Made by a program: the position numbers and the translations under genes
The notes under the pieces: model-generated
Seen by the model: only the letters and a program-made list of their open reading frames with translations
What the model was told of the DNA's origin: nothing
The model's database searches: none
Shown: positions 63,573 through 64,000 of the stretch, piece after piece
Layout: each line of letters starts with the position of its first letter
How positions within the stretch are numbered: position 1 is the first letter of the stretch
Origin: Tardiphaga sp051811025
Lineage (GTDB): Bacteria > Pseudomonadota > Alphaproteobacteria > Rhizobiales > Xanthobacteraceae
NCBI RefSeq assembly: GCF_051811025.1
Contig: NZ_JBPWQE010000001.1
Span: forward strand, 3,162,001-3,226,000
Reading direction: 5' to 3'
Length of the DNA stretch: 64,000 nt

Positions 63573-64000
63573 ATGGCCAAAGTTGCATTCATCGGTCTCG
63601 GCGTCATGGGTTTCCCCATGGCCGGTCACCTTGCCACCAAGGGCGGCCACGAGGTCACCGTCTACAACCGCAACGCAGCCAAGGCCAAAGCATGGGTCGA
63701 GAAGTTCGGCGGCAAGTCCGCACCGACCCCGAAAGCGGCTGCTGAAGGCCAGGATTTCGTGATGTGCTGCGTCGGCAATGACGACGACCTGCGCTCGGTC
63801 ACCACAGGCGCTGATGGCGCATTCAGCGGCATGACCAAGGGCGCGATCTTCGTCGATCACACCACTGCCTCAGCCGAAGTTGCCCGAGAGCTCGATGCCG
63901 CCGCCACCAAGGCCGGCTTCCACTTCATCGACGCGCCGGTGTCCGGCGGACAGGCTGGTGCCGAAAATGGCGCCCTCACCGTAATGTGCGGCGGCGACAC
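63573..64000 (+). CDS. 3-hydroxyisobutyrate dehydrogenase family NAD(P)-dependent oxidoreductase, partial
   Basis: The gene runs off the right edge; 142 residues are present. The N-terminal Rossmann loop is VAFIGLGVMGFPMAGHLA, and the family catalytic block FIDAPVSGGQAGAENGALTVM is at the end of the visible part. Members reduce 3-hydroxyisobutyrate semialdehyde, tartronate semialdehyde or related compounds. The ATG at 63573 follows AAGGGTACGG. Substrate cannot be assigned from the half that is visible. Confidence 0.88.
   Translation, partial: MAKVAFIGLGVMGFPMAGHLATKGGHEVTVYNRNAAKAKAWVEKFGGKSAPTPKAAAEGQDFVMCCVGNDDDLRSVTTGADGAFSGMTKGAIFVDHTTASAEVARELDAAATKAGFHFIDAPVSGGQAGAENGALTVMCGGD

Overview
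The window is a high-GC, gene-dense chromosomal segment of an alphaproteobacterium, most likely a member of the Nitrobacteraceae/Bradyrhizobiaceae (Bradyrhizobium, Rhodopseudomonas, Tardiphaga or Afipia type). The support is a complete acpXL-lpxXL operon for very-long-chain fatty acids of lipid A, DUF2865 and DUF1217 proteins, the order rpiA-DUF2059-gor, the order ABC exporter-psd-pssA, tandem kup genes, and rhizobial-style palindromic repeats. No rRNA, CRISPR array, transposase, integrase or phage gene was seen. There is one tRNA, tRNA-Gln(CUG).

Layout. (1) 1-6323: the right-hand end of a biosynthetic locus. It has a thioesterase C-terminus, a NAD-synthase-like enzyme, an AsnB-type amidotransferase, an acyl-AMP ligase and a carrier protein, nearly all overlapping, with a HemK/PrmC-like methyltransferase facing them. 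The product is unknown; the enzyme set points to a carrier-bound acyl product carrying carboxamides. (2) 6617-7683: a YdcF-type envelope protein and tRNA-Gln. (3) 7870-15698: an aromatic-acid catabolic operon on the minus strand. It encodes a LysR regulator, a Bug-type binding protein, LigI, GalB, LigK, a 4,5-dihydroxyphthalate-decarboxylase-like protein, a type I extradiol dioxygenase and an NCS1 permease. (4) 16004-20080: an orphan HerA-like ATPase, an AhpD-like protein, MgtC, a ParB-like protein and a small membrane protein. (5) 20270-25602: the VLCFA/lipid A operon. (6) 25606-35971: a polyamine-type binding protein, an aminotransferase with a rhodanese, two Kup K+ transporters, MotB/MotA, a methyltransferase and an RraA-family protein. 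(7) 36129-43082: phospholipid synthesis (pssA, psd), an ATM1-type exporter, a LOG protein and the cysS operon. (8) 43369-47255: secreted Cys-rich proteins and a DUF1217 protein. (9) 47349-57267: housekeeping genes (nadE, dgkA, class II DAHP synthase, gor, rpiA, gph, moaA). (10) 57453-64000: a TRAP transporter with flanking metabolic genes, the Mrp/ApbC Fe-S carrier and the start of a 3-hydroxyisobutyrate-dehydrogenase-family gene.

How the parts work together. In region 3 LigI, GalB and LigK form a consecutive path: 2-pyrone-4,6-dicarboxylate to 4-oxalomesaconate to 4-carboxy-4-hydroxy-2-oxoadipate to pyruvate plus oxaloacetate. The only ring-cleavage enzyme beside them is a type I extradiol dioxygenase, and the LigAB and LigC proteins of the classical route are absent. 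In region 5 one of the two ketosynthase genes has lost the catalytic Cys and one His, which suggests a ketosynthase/chain-length-factor-like pair. In region 1 two amide-forming ATP pyrophosphatases sit next to a carrier protein and close to an NPPY methyltransferase of a family that methylates amide nitrogen. This is the best candidate here for a poorly described system. Most other segments are ordinary core genome.
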